A stretch of DNA of 64,000 nucleotides from Sclerotinia nivalis (Eukaryota; Ascomycota; Leotiomycetes; Helotiales; Sclerotiniaceae): the NCBI GenBank assembly GCA_029531795.1, contig JAPEIS010000001.1, forward strand, positions 1,426,001 through 1,490,000. The letters run 5' to 3'. Under the pieces are notes generated by a model that was not told the DNA's origin, made no database searches, and saw nothing but the letters and a program-made list of their open reading frames with translations. Made by a program: the position numbers and the translations under genes. This document shows, piece after piece, positions 23,880 through 33,886 of the stretch. How positions within the stretch are numbered: the first letter of the stretch is position 1; every line of letters begins with the position of its first letter.

Positions 23880-25430
23880 CACCATAAGTTGAAACCCGTT
23901 CCTTCCATTCTTATTACTTTGTTCTGTCGCTTAGTTGTACCTAAGATTGCCTGGGCATTTTTCTTCTCACGAAGGCGTGTTCCTGGTCTTGTTGCTTCTA
24001 AGTTCACGAATTTTCATCGTGTAATTGTGGTATGTTTCGCCCATATCGACGAGGGGATTGTAAACCGGCATCGCAGTTATGGTACAGCTGTTGGTCCAAA
24101 AATTATCCGTTTCGAAGATCCATCTTTGGTTGGGATGATGGACACGACAAGAATGCTTGGCTTAGATAGGTGGAAACAACTTGAATTATTGTGCTATCGT
24201 ATCTCCACTTTGACATCATCATCATCATCATCGTTATCATTAGAGTGAGATGTATAGGCTAATGATGCTATCATCCAAGGCAAGCGGGTGTCAAATATTC
24301 ACAATCCTGCAGATACTTTACGACATGACAAATACATCAGAACCGCCAGGGGCCTTTGGACAACGACCAAAGTTCTCGACATCGAACTGTTGACTGGCGA
24401 GACTTCAGAGAAGTTCATTGAAAATCTGAGTACGAATTTCGCGGATCATCGAAGGCTTGTATGGCGGATGATTGGCTAGCATAGTGTCCTTCCCATGATA
24501 TATTAGAAGACTGTCTTCTAACAATCACCTCTACACATGGTTGCTTGGGACGTGACGCTAATGTTAGTTTCGGACGACCATTAGATTCATCAGTCAAGAA
24601 AACAATATCGATAGCCTCATTAGTGATACCACAAAAAGCTTTGTTATTCTGCTACTGTTAGCCAAATTCCTCAACAAGGACTCATCCCCACGAATTGTTC
24701 AAAAGCCACTTTTGACAGGAGCCATATACACCTTCAAAGTTGTGCCCAATATCACAGGAACTGTTGTCGGCTAGTCACAATCCCCAAACCCTCAATCACT
24801 TGCTCGACAAATACGTTAAACTCAAACAAATGAATCCGGACCTAATTGATGCCAATTAAATTGTACCCTATCTCATGCACAACATTCTTGCAAGCGGCAA
24901 AACCTTCATCAATCATACGAGCTGCTATTGTATACTATATCTCTAAAAAATTCATCTGCATATAAAACTCACACAGACGAACTAGACAATGCAAATCTGA
25001 TTCCCTTATCGCCAGCACAATGGGAATACATCTGTGGTCTACATTATTGAGTGTAGTTCTTTGTGAGGTATGCATATTAATCCGGGCGTCGCTATGATAT
25101 TATCACGAGTCATTTTCGATTCTCCCGTTGCCCTTTCCGATGGTCGATATATTCCTGGAGGAACAAACGTGGGTATCAATCCTGCGGTCACAAACCGGGA
25201 CCAAAAAGTCTAGGGATTGGATACCGATTCTTTTTATCCCAATCGGTGGCGAAAAAAGGAAGGTGATATTGATGGGGATTTTGATATTCGTCACAAACAA
25301 AATGGTTAAAGTCTTGGATTTTACATTCGGTGCAGGAAGTCGAGTATGCATAGAAATATTTGGCCCAGCTGGCATTGCGGATTTCGACGGCTACTCGGTA
25401 TAGTATCTTTGATATGAGTTATTTTGCCAT
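23880..25430 (+). pseudogene. Decayed cytochrome P450 (pisatin demethylase-like)
   Basis: Fragments of one P450 lie in the right order on the plus strand but in different frames. They are an N-terminal hydrophobic stretch and proline region followed by FTNFHRVIVVCFAHIDEGIV and GPKIIRFEDPSLV (to about 24130); KVLDIELLTGETSEKFIENL (about 24375-24430); LLDKYVKLKQMNPDLID and MHNILAS, matching the I-helix region (about 24800-24895); HTDELDNANLIPLSPAQWEY (about 24975-25035); IPGGTNVGINPAVTNRD then stop then GLDTDSFYPNRW (about 25150-25245); and the haem loop FGAGSRVCI (about 25327-25353). In-frame stops and several frameshifts separate them, and the I-helix GxDTT motif is destroyed. A tca microsatellite interrupts it near 24210-24235. 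In life these enzymes oxidise aromatic or isoprenoid compounds; this copy cannot. Confidence 0.8.
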
Positions 25431-26329
25431 TTCAAGTACCAAAGATAGAAATACAGTGCAATATAAAGAAAATTGCCGGACTAACATCAGGAAGACGACT
25501 ACTGCATCAAAGCATCACCGCGGACTATGACAACGAGAAGAAAGTCACCGCACAGCTATCAAAACTCATTGCAGGCTTCTATGCATGTCACTAATACCAG
25601 AATTAAAAGACATACTGTTCCATCAAACCTCGCATGTGGTTGTAACATTGTCCGAGATCCAGCATAGTAGTAGGTAGCACCTACCTACACTCCACAATCA
25701 TTCGCTCTCATCCGATCACCAATAATTCACTCCCCCCTCATCGCAAAAGAGCCAATCCTCTCGTCCCATCCGTCTCATGTTTCCTGCCCACATTTCCTGC
25801 CGACAAAAAAAGAGAACCACCCCTCAAAACAACAAACAAAGTAGCAAAATTTCAGCTCGAAGCTTAGTCTCCCAATGACATCCAGTACTATATGGATCAC
25901 TGTACCTAGTCACATTTTTATCCCATATTGGGGCGGGTACTATACCACTATATCACAGGAGATGTGTTCGGATACTAGAATGCGTTTTGTTTGGGATTAT
26001 ATATGTGTGATGGGTGGCCTGTTCATCCAGTTGTCTTGATAGTGTGCACTGCGTTCTTGGTGACTGTGCTTAGTAGTGCGAGAAACATTTGTCCGAGGCA
26101 GCGTGGACACTTCGAATTGATGTACACCATCGCCATCTTGAATTTCTCAAACGTTCCTTTGATTTGTTTCATATTAGGGAATATACGCGTCCTTGGATTT
26201 CTTGAACTCATTCTGATTTTGAAGAATAGCATTCGCTTGGATTCTTTAAAAGTGTAATAAGGTGCAGACACAATGTCCAACTCAACATCGACACTTACAT
26301 ATGTTTGACGAGAAAATTTCTTTAACGTT
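25431..26329. other. Intergenic between two relic genes, no gene seen
   Basis: About 900 bp with no recognisable protein. The ORF + 25991-26257 is hydrophobic but unsupported. The stretch may contain unrecognisable decayed sequence. Confidence 0.5.
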
Positions 26330-27070
26330 ATATAATGTAATCAAATCGACTTTTCGAGCAAAATGGGATATAGTAAGGTTGTTCCTTTATGATACAAATG
26401 CGTAGCCGCCAAGTAGGATGAAAACTTTCCAAGGGTCCATTCCCGACTCCATTTCGGAAGCTGGGCAACTGCCTGAGCATGCTAGATGCGAAAATGATCG
26501 CCCATGTGAAATATTTGCTCAATGACCTCTGGTCTAGCACCAAAAGTAGCATTCGAGGGACCCGCAACGTAAAGAGAAAAACTCAGGGCGCAGCAATATA
26601 ATTCATGGCTGGACGTATGGTCACGAGTAGTTGAGAGTTGATTTGAGTCTGATGCTGGTAACCTTTGTCGAGTTGTATCTTTACAATTTAAAGATGGGGC
26701 ACTGAAGCCACATATATCTTGAACTGAAGTCTTGATGCTGCGCGTGGATACCAAATATTGGTCGAGGGTAAGTGATGCCGGATAATGACTTATCATGAAT
26801 GTGTTGAGAAGGATCCTTATAACTCTGTGCATGTTAAGTGCTTGTCATATTTTGGGATAGGGATAAAGGTCATAATGAAGATTGAAAGTCCTCCCTGCTT
26901 TGCGATCCAGGTGCCAACGTCTTGATAGATTGCCATGGAATTTCTCCAATTTTCTATCCAGTGCAATTGACCATTCAATGATCTCATCCAAAGGTGATGT
27001 GTGATGTGTTGTCCACGCGGAATCTTGCTGCATAAATTGGTATATTGAAACATCAAACCTGCCCATCTAA
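26330..27070 (-). pseudogene. Decayed fungal transcription factor, C-terminal regulatory domain
   Basis: One minus-strand frame reads, from 27066 downward, DEIIEWSIALDRKLEKFHGN, RRWHLDRKAGRTFNLHYDLY, PYPKI-stop-QALNMHRVIRILLNT, then SLYVAGPSNATFGARPEVIE, QIFHMGDHFRI-stop-HAQAVAQLPKW and a tail to about 26345. This is the C-terminal regulatory region typical of Zn2Cys6 regulators (Fungal_trans_2 type), where a W..RILTNE-like helix is followed by YVAG..., a VIEQ..xMGDHF block and a terminal helix. Two stops interrupt an otherwise continuous frame; TGA stands where TGG is expected and TAG where CAG is expected, both single transitions. The Zn2Cys6 domain itself was not found; the frame remains partly open up to about 27249 without recognisable content. 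Confidence 0.65.
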
Positions 27071-27769
27071 AGCCAATAATCTGAGCACCTTGACTCGCCT
27101 AAATCGACATATTTCGCAACCTTTGGAGGTTTACCACGAGATACCAACATAACACCCGAAGACGTTGACAACAGAAAAGAAACTCGACATTGAATAAACT
27201 TAGACCGTACTTGGAACTCACGAAATATCAACAGGAAATGTGCAGACATGAAACCCGCTCTATTTCATCGTTTATGGCACCAGAATCGATCCACGACTAC
27301 GCCGAATATAGCATGCTTCTCGAAAATTACCCTCCAATGCTTAACGTCTATTCATACTTTTCGGAAAGCTGGATCACTCAAAGTTATTCTCGTTACGACG
27401 GACGAGTCCTTTCAGCGCCTCAACGGACGGAACATATAGGACTGGAATGCTGGTTATCCGAGCTACGATTTCGTGCTCACTCATAAAAACCTCCAAGTGT
27501 GACACCAGAATCGAAACCTGCATGCCTCCATGGTAAAGTTGCGAGACCGAATCGAGACTTGGATGTTACAGCTTGATGTTGTTGTTGGCCTTCCCTATAA
27601 TGCTGCTTGACAAAGTGTCCGTGCACCGGATCGGCATGACATAAACCCGCGATTCCAGACTTGGCGCCCGAAATGTGTTCTCAATTGGAGCTCTTACGTG
27701 GCTCAGAGCTCCCCTCTGTGAATTTGAATTCACAAATCTCAAAGTCTCAACAATTGTTTTTGTCTCAAA
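27071..27769. other. Intergenic; possible further relic sequence and SWP1 promoter
   Basis: About 700 bp upstream of the SWP1 gene. It may include decayed 5' parts of the transcription-factor relic, but no Zn2Cys6 motif was recognised on either strand. The ORF + 27190-27486 is not convincing. Confidence 0.5.
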
Positions 27770-28834
27770 ATGCGTCTCTCACGCTCTTTGATACCTTCAT
27801 TGGTACTTGCTGTTGCCGGAATTGTTGATGCTGCTTCATCATGGAGCTTTGATGAAGCTATTGTTTCCGTGAGCGGGAAGGGTGGTGCTGGAGGCTTTAA
27901 GGACAAGTACGTGGTTTTAGAAAATTGCTGATATATTATTGAAAGATGCTTAATCTTTGGAATAGATATGCTAATTCATTACTCTGCAGACTATCAGACC
28001 ATGTTCCTCTTGCAAAACCAGTATCTCTTGGCGCAGCTGATTCCCTCAAAATCGTCCTCACAGCTACTGAGGATCGCACTGCCAAACGACCACATCAAGC
28101 ATTCTTACTTCTCAGAGATCAAGACACCGGACTTGAAACTGCCTTCCCGTTCTCCGTGAAGGAATCTGGTAAAGGAAAAGTTGACTTTGTATGTTTTCAA
28201 ATTACAGACAATTGGCGAGAATAATGGGATAGTATGCTAATGAACATGCAGGCTCAAAAAGATCTTCCAATCCAACTTCTCACAAGCTCCAAACATTTAC
28301 GTGCCACTCTTGTTCTCGCATCCTTTGGTTCTGCACAAGCATTCAGCAACCATGTTTTTGACCTCGACCTGTCCCACGATACCAGCAAACCAATTCCCAC
28401 ATATGAGAAGCCATTGAGATATGGGAAACTACCTGAGATTCACCATATCTTCCGTGCCGATCCACAGAGTGGACCTAAGGTTTTTTCCCTCGCCTTCGCA
28501 TTCGCAGTTCTAGCTACTATTCCAGTGTTGCTGGGTGCCGTGCGTATTCCTTGTTCCAACTTCTTTGACATGAGTACTAATAAGTTTTTAACAGTGGGCT
28601 TACCTTGGAGCCAACCTTTCTCATCTCTCGAAAGCTACCTCGGCCGCACCAATTTCACACGCCCTCTTTTATGGCTCGATCATTGCTATGGAAGGTATCT
28701 TCTTTTTATATTACTCTAGTTGGACCTTATTCCAGACTTTGCCCGCTGCAGGTGTTGTAGGACTCGTCGCATTTTTGAGTGGGAGCAAAGCACTGTCCGA
28801 AGTTCAAAGTCGACGATTGGCAGGAGAGAGATAA
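27770..28834 (+). CDS. SWP1: Oligosaccharyltransferase subunit Swp1/ribophorin II
   Basis: Four exons, 27770-27906, 27990-28188, 28252-28539 and 28595-28834, giving 287 aa, almost the length of yeast Swp1 (286). It begins with a signal peptide (SLIPSLVLAVAGIVDA, residues about 6-21). A lumenal beta domain follows (PHQAFLLLRDQDTGLETAFP), then PLRYGKLPEIHHIFR and C-terminal membrane helices starting at FSLAFAFAVLATIPVLLGAW. The protein is a subunit of the ER-membrane oligosaccharyltransferase that transfers the dolichol-linked glycan to Asn-X-Ser/Thr of nascent proteins. All introns (83, 63 and 55 bp) join in frame, and splicing restores continuous homology, for example VLLGA to WAYLGANL. It ends in ...RRLAGER, without a clear KKxx signal. 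Intact. Confidence 0.92.
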
Positions 28835-29166
28835 AATTGCGGTTATGTTGAAGTATAAAAGTTTGGAGGATATTTGGGACTGCGAATAGAATATGTGATA
28901 TATGAGGACGGATGTACAATACCAAAAAAAGGATGGCAAGACGGCCAATGTGTATCGAAAAGCTTTGGCCCCGGCCAATTCACAAACGTGTATGCTCCAT
29001 GAACAGTAGAGAAATAATTTTTATGTTTCGATTTTCGCCAAATAAATAGGTATCCTCATGAGTGTTGCAACCAGCTTTAGCACTCGCATGTATATCATTA
29101 CCTTCGACTTAATTCTTCCACCGTAATCATTTTGTCGCCTGCTACCTTGAAAGAAAGGCGGAACCT
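28835..29166. other. Intergenic between convergent SWP1 and nudC
   Basis: This 332-bp gap holds both 3' UTRs. An AATAAA-like signal aaataaata occurs near 29039-29047 on the plus strand. No gene. Confidence 0.5.
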
Positions 29167-29961
29167 TTAATTCATCTTTGCCTTTGAAAAATCCAGCTCC
29201 GGATGTTCTTTCTGAAACTTCTCTAGAATCTCTTTCTTCTTCCTCTCCTCACTACTGATTCCGCCGTTCATCTCCTTATCTCTCTGTTCCCACATCATCT
29301 TCTCCACCATTCCTCTCGTCTCCCCATCCAAATCTCCCAATTTACTATTCTCGGGTGTGATTTTGGTAACATCTATTTTTGGTGCGGAGGCGACAACATG
29401 TGCCCACCATTCCATCTTGTTTACTTTATCCAGATGAATTTCGAGAGCTTTGCTGCCCGAGGGGAGACTGCTCAGGGTCCAGGTGCTCTCATCTAGGAGA
29501 ATGGGGTGGGGGAGTGCATCCTATGTGCCAATATGTCAGAAGGGTAAGGGCATTGGAAGAGAAGGCCGAGAAGGTCGAGAAAGAACATACATCGATTATA
29601 GGAGTTTGACCCTTGACGGATACTTTTAGTGATTGGCGTTTGATATCAACGATTAAATCTTTAGCCTTAAGGTTTCCGGGGATTTCGACAGTAATGTCCA
29701 GATCAGAAATTGTTTGAGTCCATTTGTAAGGGAGGGCAGCTTGTTCTGCTGCTTCCTTTGCGCGTGCTGCAGCTTCTTCTTGGGGGGTTGGTTCTGAAAG
29801 TTTTGGTTAGTTGACATGTTGGTGGGAGGGAATGGCGGGGTAGCTGCGATGAAGCAGATGTAGGAAGTGCGAGTTATGGGTAAACAGCTAGAAAGCTTTT
29901 CTGGTATATGAATATGGAAAGTAAGAATTGGAAAATGGATACACACACCTTTGTCTGCCAT
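29167..29961 (-). CDS. nudC: Nuclear movement protein NudC
   Basis: Three exons, 29961-29949, 29793-29591 and 29520-29167, giving 189 aa, close to A. nidulans NUDC (198 aa). The first coding exon is only 13 nt (MADK plus one base). Residues about 5-25 are an Ala/Glu-rich helix. A CS/p23-like beta-sandwich follows, with [38 protein letters not shown] and the C-terminal [20 protein letters not shown] and MEWWAHV. The C-terminal helix contains the family block [20 protein letters not shown]. NudC works with dynein/LIS1 as a chaperone co-factor for nuclear migration and growth. It is divergent from TFB3, with 273 bp between start codons, so the two may share promoter elements. Confidence 0.94.
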
Positions 29962-30234
29962 CTTTGTAATTAATGTACAATATTTGTGCTTTGCAAGTCG
30001 TCAATTCAACTTGTTAATTTATCAAAAAGTACACAAGGCTTCGAGGTGGCTTGCTTACAAAGCCACATTTGACGCCACATCAAAAATGTTAAGCACTATG
30101 TTCTCCTCCGCTGCTGCACTAAAAGGTAATCCGGGGTCTATTACATCCCCACCCCACTTCCACATCTCAACCTCGATTGAATCACCTTCTAGCAACTACG
30201 CATACAAGAGTGGGCAAGACATACAACCATAAAG

Positions 30235-31329
30235 ATGCCTAAACCGCTCGACACTTCCGATTCCTCGGACGACATCTGTCCCATTTGCAAATCCAATCGC
30301 TATCTTAATCCCTCCCTCCAATTCCTCATCAATCCCGAATGCTACCACAAAATGTGTTCGACATGCGTGGATCGCATATTCAGCTCCGGCCCCGCGCCCT
30401 GTCCTGTTCTTCTCTGCGGTCGCACGCTACGGAAAAAAGGATTCAAAGCTGCGTTCTTCGGGGATCTATCCATAGAACGCGAATGCGACATTCGACGTCG
30501 AGTGAGCGAGGTGTTTAATCGCAGCGAGGATGATTTCGAAACGTTACTGGATTACAATAATTATCTACAAGATACGGAAGATTTGATCTGGGATCTGGTG
30601 AATGGGAAAGGCAAAGTGAAACAAGAGGCGGAAGAGAAGTTAAGGAGGTTTAGAGAGGCGAATCGCGGGGCTATTGAGGAGAATAAGATTTTGAGGTTGA
30701 GGGAGGTGGAGATGGGCAGGAGGAGGGAAATGGAGGAGAAGGAAATGGCGAGGCAGAGGAGGTTGGCGGCTTTGAGAGAGGAGGCCGAGGAAAAGGCTGA
30801 CGTCGAGAAGAGCCGAAAGCAGGTTTTGGATCAATTGGCTAGCGGGGAGGGGGATGCGGTAGCTATCACACAACAAGCGCATAAGGTCATTTTGAAGAAG
30901 AGTTCGGCGAGAAGAACCTTAGGAGAGAGGGATGCCGCAATTAATGCTGGAACCGGAAGCGCGGATGGAGAAGGTCTTACGATCAGAGGACTCAAGAAAA
31001 AGACGGCGCCTGTGGCAGAGAAACCTTACGATCCATTTGGAGGTATCGATCTTACACCGTCGAAATACGTATTGCAGGATGATTACGAAAACCAGTGGGT
31101 TGAGGGTATCAAGCGTGACCCTAAGCATATGGCGGGTGGTTATAGCCTCCATGATTATTACGGAAGAGCCATGCATGATGCTTTCGGTGGCCTCGAGATA
31201 TTCATCGAAGATGAGGTTAGGGATCGACATCAGCCTGGCTCTCCCTCTATTGGCACTACGGCAGCCGCCCAAGCATCTACAGGGAAGAAAAATGTGGTGG
31301 TTAAAGTGGAATTAGATGATGTATTTTGA
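30235..31329 (+). CDS. TFB3: CDK-activating kinase assembly factor MAT1/Tfb3 (TFIIH subunit)
   Basis: Single-exon gene of 364 aa. An N-terminal C3HC4 RING finger uses C15, C18, C36, H38, C41, C44, C56 and C61 (DDICPICKS, NPECYHKMCSTC, CPVLLCGRTLRKKGF). It is followed by the MAT1 region (ERECDIRRRVSEVFNRSEDD, FETLLDYNNYLQDTEDLIWD) and a long charged coiled coil (about 125-200). The C-terminal part (KPYDPFGGIDL, GGYSLHDYYGRAMHDAFGGL) is the CDK/cyclin-binding tail found in fungal homologues. In TFIIH it tethers the CDK7-cyclin H kinase (yeast Kin28-Ccl1) to the core. It is divergent from nudC. No introns needed. Confidence 0.94.
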   Translation: MPKPLDTSDSSDDICPICKSNRYLNPSLQFLINPECYHKMCSTCVDRIFSSGPAPCPVLLCGRTLRKKGFKAAFFGDLSIERECDIRRRVSEVFNRSEDDFETLLDYNNYLQDTEDLIWDLVNGKGKVKQEAEEKLRRFREANRGAIEENKILRLREVEMGRRREMEEKEMARQRRLAALREEAEEKADVEKSRKQVLDQLASGEGDAVAITQQAHKVILKKSSARRTLGERDAAINAGTGSADGEGLTIRGLKKKTAPVAEKPYDPFGGIDLTPSKYVLQDDYENQWVEGIKRDPKHMAGGYSLHDYYGRAMHDAFGGLEIFIEDEVRDRHQPGSPSIGTTAAAQASTGKKNVVVKVELDDVF

Positions 31330-31706
31330 TAGGACACCTGATGTATATATAATATGGAGGGGTGGGCTGGGATGGGGAGTTTTGGGGTTCATGGAGTCCA
31401 AAGAGAAATGGCGTAGTTACTGGATCCGAAATTATTTGGACATAGTTATACATTTAAAGGCCAGGCCTTTGCAATTAGTTACCTATAGCGAAATACCTCT
31501 TCCGTAGGTATAGGCAATTTAATACCACATCATGCATCTTGATGCCCTTAAACCTTGCTCCCGTCTGCAGATTCCAATACCTTCATAACGCCATGCTTGT
31601 AATGATCCTTGAAACACCAATAATTGTCTTATCATAGCACAAAACTCCACGTGAACCATATTGTCCAAAAAGTTTGTGGACTTTTACTTCACGGGTTTCG
31701 TTTTGG
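31330..31706. other. Intergenic between convergent TFB3 and AP180 genes
   Basis: 377 bp containing both 3' UTRs. An ORF + 31316-31507 overlaps the end of TFB3 and is not a gene. Confidence 0.5.
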
Positions 31707-33886
31707 CTATTGCTGCCAGGCTTGCTGTTGCCCGGGTCGAGGGAAGACGGGAACAGTTGGAATATGATCTAAACCACCTCCTATCGGTTGCTGGGCGTTT
31801 TGCCAGCCCATGCCCGTAGCTGTGTTGACAAATTGACTTTGTCGAAATGGATTTGTATTTCCAGTAGGCTGTGGCGCAAGACTGGCACCACTTGTTTGAG
31901 GTCGCTCTGCTGATTGAACAGATAAACTCTTGGCAAAAGGATTAGTGCCTGTTTGCATCGCTCTGAGGGGAGCTGCCATTGGTTGTTGCTGGAATTGCTG
32001 GTCTGGTGGCGGGGTGTAAGGCTGTAATTGCGGTGATGCTGACTTGGCAAAAGGGTTTGTCGATTGTCGAATTACTGGAGACGCGACAGGTGGGGATGCC
32101 GGGAATGAAGGTACAGTCATTCCTAGATTGTTTGTCATCGTCGACTGCCGGAAAGGATTCGTCTCCTGAGGAGTTTGTAAATTCATTTGTTGCTGTCCCT
32201 GCTGCTGGAAATTTACAGCTGATTCTTGTGGAATGGCTAAGAGACCTGATGGTTGGAATGATTGCTGTGGAGTGTAGCTACTAAATCCAGCACCCGTGAA
32301 ATGTGGCTGCATGAGTTGCGGTTGTTGTTGCTGCTGTTGTTGTAAAGGTGCCTGTGGCTGCATGTTAAAGGCATTATTAAAGCCTTGCTGTTGAGCAAAC
32401 TGTCCTGGATCTTGGAAGCCAGGTTGTTGTTGAGCGAATCCGTTATGTTGAAATTGCTGTTGCTGCTGCATTTGAAAAGGGTCTCCGTTGAATTGAGGTA
32501 CTTGCTGTATTCCTATTTGGGTAGCCATTGGCTGCGGTGTGTCAATGGAGTCGAAAAAGTCAATCAAATCTGCAGCCGGTGCTTTAGAGGGTTGTGCGGT
32601 AGTGTTTGAAGAAGATGCTTGTACTGCATCAGGAAAAGAACGTCCAGTCGCGGCCCTGTCATCGCTTTCACTCTTGGAGGGTACTGCAAAAGGTTTACTT
32701 GCGCTACTGGCCCCACTCTTCCCTTTCTTGGTAGACTCCTGCTCTGCAAGATATTGCCTTCTGTTTACCTCAAAATCCGGATCCATCAAATAGTCCTCTA
32801 GCTGCTTTCCAAGATTGACAGGTGCATGCTTGAGTTTTGGAACCTCCACTCGCGTCTGATGCTCATATTGCCTGGCAACACCGAGGTACGAAACTACAAA
32901 ATCTGTTTGTCGGGTAAAATTTCTGTATATCTCCATAGCTCGTTCTGCATCGGGTTTTGACATTTCGAAGAAGTGGCCTATGATCTTGTTAGCATGATAT
33001 ATTGCCCGCTTCTAAAATCAAGTACCTAATATGTTAATCATGGCCTGGTTTATAACATGAAACAATGCTAGAAGATCCAATACTAGCATCCGGAAGACTG
33101 TAATCGTGATCTCATTCTCGAGTTCGTTATCCAAAACCTACACTATTGCTTAGCAAAGTTTACCTTAAAACGGGCATCAAACATACGTCGCATTTCAGCA
33201 ATGATGTGATCTGATTCTGTACTGATTCCGTCTCCCTCAACAGACCCTTCTCCACCGACAACTTCTCCAGTCTTCCCTCGGCACCACGTACAAAGTCGCA
33301 TTTTGTGTCTCGAAATGATCTCGCGCGCTCGGTCAGATAGTTTGTGTAATGTCGGATATTTCGTCCCTGGGTTTGCACTTTGCCATGCTCTGTTAGCACG
33401 GTTTCTATGATATTGCCTGTCATGGCTAAGCCATTATGCAGAGAATCGCAGAACTATTCTCTGGGTACACACCATCGGTGAAATTGCTTATTGCTAGCAT
33501 ATTCTTATGCCGCGCAAGATATGCCAATGTTACATCCGGAGACCCTTCTCTAATCATCAGATGAACTGTGATCAAACTCTTGAATACCACGGTCCATGTC
33601 GAATCTCGAAGACGATTTTGTAATGCTCGGAATACTTCAGCGACTCCCGCTTCGCCCGAATGAGTGGCTATTAGGATATGCTCGATGTATCTGTTTGATT
33701 ATTAGTTCAATGTTCGTGATGAAGGTCTTGATCCGGGTTCAAGTACTTTGACTTGGGAGGGGCAGCCTGTTCACAATAATGCTCAGTATTTGATCTTCAA
33801 CCACATGGAGATATAAGACAATGTCGAACATGTCATACCTTAATCTTTGTCGCGCCTTTCACAGACTTTTCAAAAGAAGTCGACAT
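31707..33886 (-). CDS. AP180/CALM-type ANTH-domain clathrin adaptor
   Basis: Six exons, 33886-33839, 33766-33747, 33690-33473, 33425-33187, 33137-33026 and 32977-31707, giving 635 aa. Exon 2 is only 20 nt, yet it is required to join TKIK to AAPPKSK and to YIEHILIATHSGE. The N-terminal ~275 residues are an ANTH domain (KSVKGATKIKAAPPKSKYIE, the PI(4,5)P2-binding Lys-rich start, then RDSTWTVVFKSLITVHLMIR and GNIIETVLTEHGKVQTQGRN). The C-terminal half is Gln-rich and has a DLIDFFDSID segment that resembles a clathrin box plus four NPF motifs for EH-domain proteins (ETNPFRQS, STNPFAKS, GTNPFAKS, NTNPFRQS). This matches yeast Yap1801/Yap1802, endocytic cargo and clathrin adaptors. Splice sites were read by eye; the microexon is the least certain piece, but frame and homology support it. 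Confidence 0.9.
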
